Assembly: GCA_015178975.1 (NCBI GenBank)
Contig: WHVD01000020.1
Location: 682,001 to 746,000 of the forward strand
Reading direction: 5' to 3'
DNA length: 64,000 nucleotides
DNA from: Hysterangium stoloniferum
Lineage: Eukaryota > Basidiomycota > Agaricomycetes > Hysterangiales > Hysterangiaceae
The notes beneath the pieces are model-generated. The model was given only the letters and a program-made list of their open reading frames with translations. It did not search any database and was not told the origin of the DNA. The translations under genes and the position numbers were made by a program. Shown here in pieces: positions 12,473 through 23,414 of the stretch (position 1 is the stretch's first letter; each line of letters begins with the position of its first letter).

Positions 12473-12639
12473 ACCGCATTGTGCATCCCCATGTTACGAT
12501 TATATATCATTGCATAACTTTGTCTGTTTCAAACATGAAATTACTATCCCATGTGTTTTGGAAAATAAATTGAAGTCGCGTTGTATTGTTTTTGGTTTGA
12601 GTTTAGTGAGAGAATCTACCCACAAGTATAACGGGTGGT

Positions 12640-13800
12640 CAAACTTTCTATGAAAAAAACAGGTTTGAATACCCGAAAATCCATCGTATGTAACTGGTTC
12701 ACTGTCAACATCCAAAGGAATAAACTTGCACCGTTAATAGTCTTATTGGTGATGCAGAATCTTGTGACATCAGATGGATTTAGGACCGAGAAGAATTCAG
12801 TGAGCGATGCGCAAGCAAACACCGTACGGTCAATACCCATGATCATCACTGCGGTATATGTTGATGATCTGCACATGCTATCGAAGTCTTTGAAGGCTGT
12901 GAATGCAGTCAAGAGGGAACTGAATCAGCGCTTCGAGATGGTTGGCCTTGGAGAAGCAAATTAAATACTAGGGAAGGAAATCAGCAGGGATCGGAAGAGC
13001 CATAACACTTACCAATTCCCAACGCCGCTATATCCTCGACGTCCTGGAACGCCCCGGAATGACCGATTGCAAGGCCGTCTCGACCTCAACGGGGCAGAAT
13101 ATTAGTCCAGAAAAATTGCCAGGGCCAAAAATCGAAATGAGAGTTGAGTCCTCATGTATGTCATGATAGGAACTAGTCCAGACCTTGCTTTTGCAGTAGG
13201 CGCACTTAGTCCAGCACTGCGCTAGCCCTGGCAAGGAGTACGAAAAGGCAAACAAGCGTGTTCTGCGATACCTCCACAAATATGGTATATTAAAGGCAAG
13301 TGAATCTGAAGATCGGCGGACATGTTGACGCCTAGGCAACTGATAAGAACCATCGCCTCCCGATAACTGGTCAAGTTTTCCTTCTTGCTGGAGCCCCCAT
13401 AGCCGGAGTTTGAAGAAACAGTCCTCTACAGCGCAATCCGGTACCGAGGCCGAGTACTTGGCAGTTACGGACGCTGGGAAGGAGGCCTTGTTGTGGCTGA
13501 GGAACTTCATGAAGAAACTTGGTTTCGATCAGGACTCACCTATACAACTCCATGTCCCACAACCAGTCGGCCGTCGCCATTGCCAAGAGCCCTGAACCCC
13601 ACAGCCGCATGAAGCACATCGAAGTGGGTTATCACTTCATTGGCGAACATGGTAAAAACCGTCACTTGGAGTCCCTATACATTCCAGCGGTGATTCAATT
13701 GACGAAAGCACTTACCAATAAAAAAATCTGAATTACTTCGGGGCTCGAAGAAGGTTAAGAGCGTTGTGAACGCGACGCGCGCAATTAAGTCACTGATCTG
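12640..13800 (+). mobile_element. Ty1/copia pol fossil (RT and RNase H parts)
   Basis: A reverse transcriptase part carries the Y-V-D-D-L motif near 12855-12870, followed by R-F-E-M-V-G-L-G-E-A. An RNase H part near 13400-13720 carries the E-A-E-Y-L and K-H-I-E-V-G-Y-H-F-I blocks typical of copia. The copy is broken in many places and has no recognisable LTR pair, gag or integrase, so it is an old fossil. It begins about 170 bp after the secreted-protein stop codon. Confidence 0.75.
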
Positions 13801-13924
13801 GATCCACTACGGTTCACAACTGGTGTATACATGATATGGAACCATAGTGACCGATCGTTTTATATACGCCCGGGTCATGAGCTCACAGTCGATTGTTACG
13901 ACTCGGCATCCCGGCCCCAGATCT

Positions 13925-13955
13925 CATCCCATCAATCAATCAATCAATCAATCAT
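13925..13955 (+). repeat. (ATCA)n microsatellite
   Basis: About six tandem ATCA units lie immediately before the first satellite module. Confidence 0.85.
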
Positions 13956-15039
13956 CATATAAAGTAAAGTTGTACGGTGGGTGGTGGGCGTTTTTAGGCG
14001 CCGCAGGCCGAGGGCGCGGAGCGCCCGAGTTTTTCCCGATCCGGCCCTGAAATCCCGATGAGGGCGAGCTGTCCCGGTGAGGGCGCGTTAGCGCCCGAAT
14101 TTTTCAATTAGTCAGCGCGGGTGCATTTTTGCACTCGCGGGAGTATTTAATGGCGCCGCGGGAGCTTTTCTCACAGCGCGGGAGCATTTATGGCGCCGCG
14201 GGAGTATTTTGTGACGGGAACGGAAGTATTTTCTAACGCGCGGAGGTATTTTGTGACGCGCGGGAGCATTTTATCACGTGCGCGGAGGTATTTTTTAATG
14301 CCGCGGGAGCATTTTTGAAACGCGCGGGAGTATTTGTCACATGCGCGGAACCATTTCATACGACCAATGGAAACATTTCCCACGCACCTCCAGTAGAATT
14401 TCCCGCGCCCTTCATGTCAGCATTTCCCACGCCCTTCACCGGACCATTTCCCGCGCCCCTCAAGAACACATTTCCCACGACCTTTCCGGGAGAATTGCCC
14501 GCCCCCTTTTGGGAGTATTTCCCGCGCCCTCACGGAAGCATTCGATAAAATACAATAAATGAAAATAAAATGTTGAAAAATAAAATAAAATAGAATAAAT
14601 CGAAATAAAATACAGTAAATGAAAATAAAATGCTTCAAGATTAAATAAAATCAGAAAAATCAAAATAAAATACAATAAATCAAAATAAAATGTTTAAAAA
14701 TAGAATAAAATAAAATAAAATAAAATGCAATAAATTAAAATACAAGAAAATATGTCAAAATACAATACAATATATCAATGCTCAATCAAAGAAAGTAAAG
14801 TATCAATGCTCCATGAATGCTTAATGAGTGTTCTCCTCTTCTCAATCAATGCTATATATATCATATCAATGCTGTGTCAATTGCACATCAATTCCAGTTC
14901 AAAACTGTTGCTCCTTTTGTACCCATTGTTCCTTTTGAAACCATTGTTCCATTTGTGATATTTCTTTCTGTATTTTGTAATACCTTTTGTAATGGTTTCT
15001 GTTCTTTAAACAGTTTCCATTCTTACACTTTTGTGACTG

Positions 15040-15285
15040 TTTCCGTTGTAACGGGTGTTTCCGTTGTAACGGGTGTTTCCGTTGTAACGGGTGTTTCCGT
15101 TGTAACGGGTGTTTCCGTTGTAATGGGTGTTTCCGTTGTAACGGGTGTGTCCGTTGTAACGGGTGTTTCCGTTGTAACGGGTGTTTCCGTTGTAACGGGT
15201 GTTTCCGTTGTAACGGGTGTGTCCGTTGTAACGGGTGTTTCCGTTGTAACGGGTGTTTCCGTTGTAATGGGTGTTTCCTTTTGTT
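15040..15285 (+). repeat. 18 bp minisatellite, GTTGTAACGGGTGTTTCC
   Basis: About 13 copies of GTTGTAACGGGTGTTTCC occur with rare single-base variants (TTTCC to GTCC, AACGG to AATGG). An 18 bp period keeps frames open on both strands as six-residue repeats, which explains the long frames without coding. Confidence 0.9.
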
Positions 15286-15551
15286 TCTCTTTCTCAGAAT
15301 TGTTTCCTTTCATTTCCTGTTGTAACCATTGTTTCCTTTGTAACACTTTCCATCCCCTGAACACTTTCTGCTCTGAGGTGACTTTCTGTTTTAAGGTGAC
15401 TTTCTGTTCTAAGGTGACTTTCTGTTCTAAGGTAACTTTCCTTTCTAAGGTAACTTTCCATTCTAAGGTGACTTTCCATTCTAAAGTGACATTCCGTTCT
15501 AAAGTGACTTCCCTTCCTTTAAAGACTTTCTGAACAGTTTCTGTTCTTATG

Positions 15552-16500
15552 TTCTACGAGACTCTACGTTCTACGAGACTCTACGTTCTACGAGACTCTA
15601 CGTTCTACGAGACTCTACGTTCTACGAGACTCTACGTTCTACGAGACTCTACGTTCTACGAGACTCTACGTTCTACGAGACTCTACGTTCTACGAGACTC
15701 TACGTTCTACGAGACTCTACGTTCTACGAGACTCTACGTTCTACGAGACTCTACGTTCTACGAGACTCTACGTTCTACGAGACTCTACGTTCTACGAGAC
15801 TCTACGTTCTACGAGACTCTACGTTCTACGAGACTCTACGTTCTACGAGACTCTACGTTCTACGAGACTCTACGTTCTACGAGACTCTACGTTCTACGAG
15901 ACTCTACGTTCTACGAGACTCTACGTTCTACGAGACTCTACGTTCTACGAGACTCTACGTTCTACGAGACTCTACGTTCTACGAGACTCTACGTTCTACG
16001 AGACTCTACGTTCTACGAGACTCTACGTTCTACGAGACTCTACGTTCTACGAGACTCTACGTTCTACGAGACTCTACGTTCTACGAGACTCTACGTTCTA
16101 CGAGACTCTACGTTCTACGAGACTCTACGTTCTACGAGACTCTACGTTCTACGAGACTCTACGTTCTACGAGACTCTACGTTCTACGAGACTCTACGTTC
16201 TACGAGACTCTACGTTCTACGAGACTCTACGTTCTACGAGACTCTACGTTCTACGAGACTCTACGTTCTACGAGACTCTACGTTCTACGAGACTCTACGT
16301 TCTACGAGACTCTACGTTCTACGAGACTCTACGTTCTACGAGACTCTACGTTCTACGAGACTCTACGTTCTACGAGACTCTACGTTCTACGAGACTCTAC
16401 GTTCTACGAGACTCTACGTTCTACGAGACTCTACGTTCTACGAGACTCTACGTTCTACGAGACTCTACGTTCTACGAGACTCTACGTTCTACGAGACTCT
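15552..16500 (+). repeat. 17 bp minisatellite, about 56 identical copies
   Basis: TTCTACGAGACTCTACG is repeated over 949 bp with no variant that I could see. The 17 bp unit gives an apparent 17-residue protein repeat that stays open for over 900 bp. Complete homogeneity points to very recent expansion, conversion or possibly assembly extrapolation. Confidence 0.95.
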
Positions 16501-16510
16501 TAATCTCTGA

Positions 16511-16656
16511 CAATGAGGCTCAGAAATACTTAAGAGTTGTCGACGCGGGGGGGTTTGGGGGGCGAAGCCCCCCAACAAGCCGGAGCCCGCAGCGAAGTTG
16601 TGGGGCAGGTCACGAAGTGACCGCCCCGCAGCGTAGCAAGGGTTCCCAGGCTTGTC
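16511..16656 (+). repeat. GC-rich hairpin cassette, copy 1
   Basis: It begins CTCAGAAATACTTAAGAGTTGT, then a G-rich run, the stem GGGGGGC-GAA-GCCCCCC, a region where CAACAA can pair with GTTGTGGGG-side sequence, the perfect stem GGTCAC-GAA-GTGACC, and the tail GGGTTCCCAGGCTTGT. Two hairpins share a GAA loop. It closes module A. Confidence 0.9.
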
Positions 16657-18554
16657 AATATATAGTAAAGTTGCTTGGTGGGTGGTGGGCGTTTTTAGGC
16701 GCCGAAGGCGCCCCAATGCGTGAGGGCGCGGAGCGCCCGAATTTTTCCCCAATTTGTGAGGGCGCGCAGCGCCCGAACCTCACTGTCTGACTAAGCTGAG
16801 GGCGCGTTAGCGCCCGAAGTCTCTTATTAGTCAGCCCGGGGGCATTTTTGCACACGCGGGAGTATTTAATGACGCCGCGGGAGCTTTTCTCACGGCGCGG
16901 GAGCATTTGTGACGCCGCGGGAGTATTCTGTGACGGGCGCGGAAGTATTTCCTAACGCGCGGAGGTATTTTGTGACGCGCGGAAGTATTTGTCTACGCGC
17001 GGGAGTATTTCATTACGTGCGCGGAGGTATTTTTACATGCCCGGAAGTATTATGTCATGTGCGCGGAGGTATTTTCCGATGCCGCGGGATCATTTTTGGA
17101 ACGCGCGGGAGTATTTGTCATGCGCGGAACCATTTCATACACCGGACACATTTCCCACGAACCTCCAGTAGAATTTCCCGCTTCATGTCAGCATTTCCCG
17201 CGCCGTTCACGTAAGCATTTCCCGCGCAGTTCTCATAGCCATTTCCCACGCCCTTCACCGGACCATTTCCCGCGCCCCTCAAGAACACATTCCCACGACC
17301 TTTCCGGGAGAATTGCCCGCCCCCTTTTGGGAGTCTTTCCCACGCCCTCACGGAAGCATTCGATAAAATACAATAAATGAAAATAAAATGTTTAGAAATA
17401 AAGTAAAATAGAATAAATCGAAATAAAATACAGTAAATGAAAATAAAATGCTTCAAAATTACATAAAATCGGAAAAATCAGAATAAAATACAATAAATCA
17501 AAATAAAATGTTTAAAAATAGAACAAAATAAATCAAAATAAAATGGAATAAATTGAAATACAATAAAATATATCAAAATACAATACAATATATCATTTTT
17601 CCATTTTATTGAAATACAATAAAATATATCAAAATACAATACAATATATCAATGCTCTATCCACGCTCTATTAATGTTTCTTCAATGCTTATCAATTCTC
17701 AATCAATGCTATATCATATCAATGCTGTCTCAATTGTACATCAATTCCAGTTGAATCAACTCAATCTCTATTCAGTTACTCCATCTGAAACCATTGCTTT
17801 TTTGAAACCATTACTCCTTTTGCAACCATTGCTCCTTTTGAAACTGTTGCTCCTTTTGTACCCATTGTTCCTTTTGAAACCATTGTTCCATTTGTAATAT
17901 TTCTTTCTGTCTTTTGTAATACCTTTTGTAATGGTTTCTGTTCTTTAAACAGTTTCCATTCTTACACTTTTGTCACTGTTGTTTTCTTTTGTCACTGTTG
18001 TTTTCTTTTGTCACTGTTGTTTTCTTTTGTAACTGTTGTTTTCCACTGTTGTTTTCTTTTGTGACCATTCTTTTCTTTTGTGACTGTTGTTTTCTTTTGT
18101 AACCATTGTTCTCTTTACCATTGTTTTCTTTTGTGACTATTATTTTCTTTTGTGACCTTTGTTTTCTTTTGTAACTGTTGTTTTCTTTTGTCACTGTTGT
18201 TTTCTTTTGTGACCATTCTTTTCTTTTGTGACCATTGTAAAGGGTGTTTCCTTTGTAATGTTTGTTTCATTTTGTTTCTCTTTATCACAATTGTTTCCTT
18301 TCATTTCGTGTTGTAACCATTGACTCCTTTGCAAACATTGACTCCTTTGTAACCATTGAGTTCCTTTGTAACCATTGAGTTCCTTTGTAACCGTTGATTC
18401 CTTTGTAACCGTTGATTCCTTTGTAACCATTGATTCCTTTGTAACCGGTGTTTTCTTTGTAACCATTGTTTCCTTCCTTTGTTGTTTCCTTCCTTTGTAA
18501 TGGGTGTTTCCTTTATAACACTTTCCATTCCCTGAACACTTTCCATCTAAAGTG

Positions 18555-19095
18555 ACTTTCCTTTCTAAGGTGACTTTCCGTTCTAACGTGACTTTCCGTT
18601 CTGACGTGACTTTCCGTTCTGACGTGACTTTCCGTTCTGACGTGACTTTCCGTTCTGACGTGACTTTCCGTTCTGACGTGACTTTCCGTTCTGACGTGAC
18701 TTTCCGTTCTGACGTGACTTTCCGTTCTGACGTGACTTTCCGTTCTGACGTGACTTTCCGTTCTGACGTGACTTTCCGTTCTGACGTGACTTTCCATTCT
18801 GACGTGACTTTCCGTTCTGACGTGACTTTCCGTTCTGACGTGACTTTCCGTTCTGACGTGACTTTCCGTTCTAACGTGACTTTCCGTTCTAACGTGACTT
18901 TCCGTTCTAACGTGACTTTCCGTTCTAACGTGACTTTCCGTTCTAACGTGACTTTCCGTTCTAACGTGACTTTCCGTTCTAACGTGACTTTCCGTTCTAA
19001 CGTGACTTTCCGTTCTAACGTGACTTTCCGTTCTAACGTGACTTTCCGTTCTAACGTGACTTTCCGTTCTAACATGACTTTCCGTTCTAATGTGA
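18555..19095 (+). repeat. 18 bp minisatellite, GTGACTTTCCGTTCTRAC
   Basis: About 30 copies. The first half uses TCTGACGTGACTTTCCGT and the second half TCTAACGTGACTTTCCGT, with a sharp switch near 18860. This indicates block-wise expansion of two variants. Long frames on both strands (six-residue repeats) are a by-product of the period. Confidence 0.93.
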
Positions 19096-19122
19096 CTTCC
19101 ATTCAAACAGCTTCCCTTTTAG

Positions 19123-19270
19123 AACAATGGGCCTCAGAAATACTTAAGAGTTGTTGATGCAGGGGGGTTTGGGGGGCGAAGCCCCCCAACAAGCCGGAGC
19201 CCGCAGCGAAGTTGTGGGGCAGGTCACGAAGTGACCGCCCCGCAGCGTAGCAAGGGTTCCCAGGCTTGTC
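19123..19270 (+). repeat. GC-rich hairpin cassette, copy 2
   Basis: From the G-run to GGCTTGTC it appears identical to copy 1. The upstream side differs slightly (GTTGATGCAGG for GTCGACGCGG) and it shares the leader TTAGAACAATGGGCCTCAG with copy 3. Confidence 0.9.
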
Positions 19271-21115
19271 AAATAAAGTAAAGTTGCTTGGTGGGTGGTG
19301 GGCGCTTTTTGGCGCCGAAGGCGCCCTAATCCGTGAGGGCGCGGAGCGCCCGAATTTTTCCCCAATTTGTGAGGGCGCGGAGCGCCCGAACCCTCAGGGG
19401 TGGGAGTGTGTGACTCAGCTGAGGGCGCGCTAGCGCCCGAAGTCTCTCATTAGTCAGCGCGGGAGCAAATCCGGATGCTTTTTGGCGTTCGCGGGAGCAT
19501 TTTAGGGCCGCGGGAGTATTTGTGCCGCCGCGGGAGTATTCTGTGACGGGCGCGGAAGTATTTCCTAACGCGCGGAGGTATTTTGTGACGCGCGGAAGTA
19601 TTTGTCCACGCGCGGGAGTATTTCATTACGTGCGCGGAGGTATTTTTACATGCCCGGAAGTATTATGTCATGTGCGCGGAGGTATTTTCAGATGCCGCGG
19701 GAGCATTTTTGGAACGCGCGGGAGTATTTGTCATGCGCGGAACCATTTCATACACCGGACACATTTCCCACGAACCTCCAGTAGAATTTCCCGCGCCCTT
19801 CATGTCAGCATTTCCCGCGCCTTTCACGTAAGCATTTCCCGCGCAGTTCTCATAGCCATTTCCCACGCCCTTCACCGGACCATTTCCCGCGCCCCTCAAG
19901 AACACATTCCCACGACCTTTCCGGGAGAATTGCCCGCCCCCTTTTGGGAGTCTTTCCCGCGCCCTCACGGAAGCATTCGATAAAATACAATAAATGAAAA
20001 TAAAATGTTTAGAAATAAAGTAAAATAGAATGAATCGAAATAAAATACAGTAAATGAAAATAAAATGCTTCAAAATTACATAAAATCAGAAAAATCAGAA
20101 TAAAATACAATAAATCAAAATAAAATGTTTAAAAATAGAACAAAATAAATCACAATAAAATGGAATAAATTGAAATACAATAAAATATATCAAAATACAA
20201 TACAATATATCATTTTTCCATTTTATTGAAATACAATAAAATATATCAAAATACAATACAATATATCAATGCTCTATCCATGCTCTATTAATGTTTCTTC
20301 AATGCTTATCAATTCTCAATCAATGCTATATCATATCAATGCTGTCTCAATTGTACATCAATTCCAGTTGAATCAACTCAATCTCTATTCAGTTACTCCA
20401 TCTGAAACCATTGCTTTTTTGAAACCATTACTCCTTTTGCAACCATTGCTCCTTTTGAAACTGTTGCTCTTTTTGTACCCATTGTTCCTTTTGAAACCAT
20501 TGTTCCATTTGTAATATTTCTTTCTGTCTTTTGTAATACCTTTTGTAATGGTTTCTGTTCTTTAAACAGTTTCCATTCTTACACTTTTGTCATTGTTGTT
20601 TTCTTTTGTCACTGTTGTTTTCTTTTGTAACTGTTGTTTTCCACTGTTGTTTTCTTTTGTGACCATTCTTTTCTTTTGTGACTGTTGTTTTCTTTTGTAA
20701 CCATTGTTCTCTTTACCATTGTTTTCTTTTGTGACTATTATTTTCTTTTGTGACCTTTGTTTTCTTTTGTAACTGTTGTTTTCTTTTGTCACTGTTGTTT
20801 TCTTTTGTGACCATTCTTTTCTTTTGTGACCATTGTAAAGCGTGTTTCCTTTGTAATGTTTGTTTCCTTTTGTTTCTCTTTCTCACAATTGTTTCCTTTC
20901 ATTTCGTGTTGTAACCATTGTTTCCTTTGTAACACTTTCCATCCCCTGAACACTTTCTGCTCTGAGGTGACTTTCTGTTTTAAGGTGACTTTCTGTTCTA
21001 AGGTGACTTTCCATTCTAAGGTAACTTTCCATTCTAAGGTGACTTTCCATTCTAAGGTGACTTTCCATTCTAAAGTGACTTTCCATTCTAAAGTGACATT
21101 CCGTTCTAAAGTGAC

Positions 21116-21572
21116 ATTCCGTTCTTTAAAGACATTCCGTCCTTTAAAGACATTCCGTCCTTTAAAGACATTCCGTCCTTTAAAGACATTCCGTCCTTTA
21201 AAGACATTCCGTCCTTTAAAGACATTCCGTCCTTTAAAGACTTTCCGTCCTTTAAAGACATTCCGTCCTTTAAAGACATTCCGTCCTTTAAAGACATTCC
21301 GTCCTTTAAAGACTTTCCGTCCTTTAAAGACTTTCCGTCCTTTAAAGACTTTCCGTCCTTTAAAGACTTTCCGTCCTTTAAAGACTTTCCGTCCTTTAAA
21401 GACTTTCCGTCCTTTAAAGACTTTCCGTCCTTTAAAGACTTTCCGTCCTTTAAAGACTTTCCGTCCTTTAAAGACTTTCCGTCCTTTAAAGACTTTCCGT
21501 CCTTTAAAGACTTTCCGTCCTTTAAAGACTTTCCGTCCTTTAAAGACTTTCCGTCCTTTAAAGACTTTCTGA
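21116..21572 (+). repeat. 18 bp minisatellite, TTTAAAGACTTTCCGTCC
   Basis: About 25 copies in two variants, GACATTCC in the first third and GACTTTCC afterwards, with a few interspersed. The same DraI-like TTTAAA occurs in every unit. Confidence 0.93.
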
Positions 21573-22129
21573 ACACTTTCCATTCTTACGTTCTACGAGT
21601 TAGAACACTTTCTGTTCTTAGAACACTTTCTGTTCTTAGAACACTTTCTGTTCTTAGAACACTTTCTGTTCTTAGAACACTTTCTGTTCTTAGAACACTT
21701 TCTGTTCTTAGAACACTTTCTGTTCTTAGAACACTTTCTGTTCTTAGAACACTTTCTGTTCTTAGAACACTTTCTGTTCTTAGAACACTTTCTGTTCTTA
21801 GAACACTTTCAACACTTTCCGTTCTGAGAACACTTTTCATTCCTTTGTAACCATTGACTCCTTTGACTCCTTTGTAACCATTGAGTTCCTTTGTAACCAT
21901 TGAGTTCCTTTGTAACCATTGAGTTCCTTTGTAACCGTTGATTCCTTTGTAACCATTGATTCCTTTGTAACCGTTGATTCCTTTGTAACCGGTGTTTTCT
22001 TTGTAGCCATTGTTTCCTTCCTTTGTTGTTTCCTTCCTTTGTTGTTTCCTTCCTTTGTTGTTTCCTTCCTTTGTAATGGGTGTTTCCTTTATAACACTTT
22101 CCATTCCCTGAACACTTTCCATCTAAAGT

Positions 22130-22490
22130 GACTTTCCGTTCTAACGTGACTTTCCGTTCTAACGTGACTTTCCGTTCTAACGTGAGTTTCCGTTCTAATG
22201 TGACTTTCCGTTCTAACGTGACTTTCCGTTCTAACGTGAGTTTCCGTTCTAACGTGAGTTCTACGTGAGTTTCCGTTCTAACGTGAGTTTCCGTTCTAAC
22301 GTGAGTTTCCGTTCTAACGTGAGTTTCCGTTCTAACGTGAGTTTCCGTTCTAACGTGAGTTTCCGTTCTAACGTGAGTTTCCGTTCTAACGTGAGTTTCC
22401 GTTCTAACGTGAGTTTCCGTTCTAACGTGAGTTTCCGTTCTAACGTAAGTTTCCTTCCTAACGTGAGTTTCCGTTCTAACGTGACTTCCA
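22130..22490 (+). repeat. 18 bp minisatellite, TCTAACGTGAGTTTCCGT
   Basis: About 20 copies, with the shift from GTGACTTT to GTGAGTTT in the first six units. It is clearly related to the module B array at 18555-19095. Confidence 0.92.
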
Positions 22491-22510
22491 TTCAAACAGC
22501 TTCCCTTTTA

Positions 22511-22659
22511 GAACAATGGGCCTCAGAAATACTTAAGAGTTGTCGATGCAGGGGGGTTTGGGGGGCGAAGCCCCCCAACAAGCCGGAGCCCGCAGCGAAG
22601 TTGTGGGGCAGGTCACGAAGTGACCGCCCCGCAGCGTAGCAAGGGTTCCCAGGCTTGTC
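22511..22659 (+). repeat. GC-rich hairpin cassette, copy 3
   Basis: It appears identical to copies 1 and 2 through the two GAA-loop hairpins and the GGGTTCCCAGGCTTGTC tail. Confidence 0.9.
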
Positions 22660-22809
22660 CATATAATGAATTTTGCTTGGTGGGTTGTGGGTCCACCTTG
22701 CCTTTTTTAGTAATTAAGGCGCCCAGATTATGTCATCACCCAGGCTTTTGGATTCCTGTCACACATGTCCCGTCACCCGCGTTCCTGTCACGGATGGCCA
22801 TCGTCGTTT

Positions 22810-23275
22810 ACCAACGCGCGCACTCAGTCCCATCCACCGCGCACCACTCCCATCCACGGCTGACCCGCACCCATCCACCGCGCACCCATCCACCGCGCAC
22901 CCATCCATGGCGCACCCATCCACCCGCACCCATCCACCCGCACCCATCCACCGCGCACCCATCCACCGCGCACCCATCCACCGCGCACCCAACCACCCGC
23001 ACCCATCCAGCCGCACCCATCCACCGCGAACCCAACCACCCGTACCCATCCAGCCGCGAACCCAACCACCCGTACCCATCCAGCCGCACCCATCCACCCG
23101 TACCCATCCACCCGTACCCATCCACCGCGCACCCACCCACGGCGCACCCATCCACCCGCTCCCATCCGCCGCGCACCCATTCACCGCGCACCCATCCGCC
23201 GCGCACCCATCCACCGCGTACCCATCCATCACGCACCCACTCCCATCCACGGCGCACACACTCCCATCCATGGGC
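22810..23275 (+). repeat. 14-15 bp minisatellite, ACCCATCCACCGCGC
   Basis: Interspersed variants (ACCCATCCACCGCGC, ACCCATCCACCCGC, ACCCATCCAGCCGC) are strongly C-rich on the plus strand. Open frames in several registers (T/H/P and W/V/G repeats) reflect composition only. Confidence 0.9.
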
Positions 23276-23414
23276 ACATGCCTGCCCGCCCACTCGGGCA
23301 CAAACCGGCAAAGCGCGTTCCGTTTGCCAACGCGCGCACGCGCCACGCCTGTTCGCAACGCGCTGTGCCCATTTGTGCCCAATTGGGCGTGCACCCTGCT
23401 CTGATTGGCCCCTC

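Larger units (their letters stand above)
13962..16656 (+). repeat. Satellite module A
   Basis: The first of four head-to-tail composite units. The order is: start motif TAAAGTTG...GGTGGGTGGTGGGCG; palindromic head (13965-14110); direct GCGCGGGAGTATTT-type motifs about 24-29 bp apart (14116-14350); the same motif in inverse orientation, ATTTCCCGCGC (14370-14545); an AT block made of AAATAAAATACAATA units (14545-14780); a transition with CCATTGTTCCTTTTG units; an 18 bp array (15040-15285); a degenerate 18 bp array (15290-15545); a perfect 17 bp array (15552-16500); and the terminal cassette (16511-16656). No believable gene lies within it. Confidence 0.85.
16657..19270 (+). repeat. Satellite module B
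   Basis: Palindromic head 16660-16825, direct GCGCGGGA-type motifs 16830-17135, inverse motifs 17150-17360, AT block 17360-17650, a CCATTG(T)TCC transition to 17940, an 18 bp array GTTTTCTTTTGTCACTGT (17960-18245), a second 18 bp array CCATTGATTCCTTTGTAA (18305-18490), a third 18 bp array (18555-19095), and the cassette (19123-19270). From 16909 to 18240 it is almost identical to module C at an offset of about 2,615 bp. Confidence 0.85.
19271..22659 (+). repeat. Satellite module C
   Basis: The head (19275-19445), motif arrays, AT block and transition (to about 20840) are nearly identical to module B. Sequence at 20850-21115 matches the tail of module A (shared CATCCCCTGAACACTTTCTGCTCTG-type text near 15350). 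Then come an 18 bp array TTTAAAGACTTTCCGTCC (21116-21572, about 25 copies), an 18 bp array TAGAACACTTTCTGTTCT (21600-21815, about 12 copies), B-like CCATTGA(G)TTCC units (21840-22090), an 18 bp array TCTAACGTGAGTTTCCGT (22130-22490, about 20 copies) and cassette 3. The module is a mosaic of A-like and B-like blocks. Confidence 0.85.
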
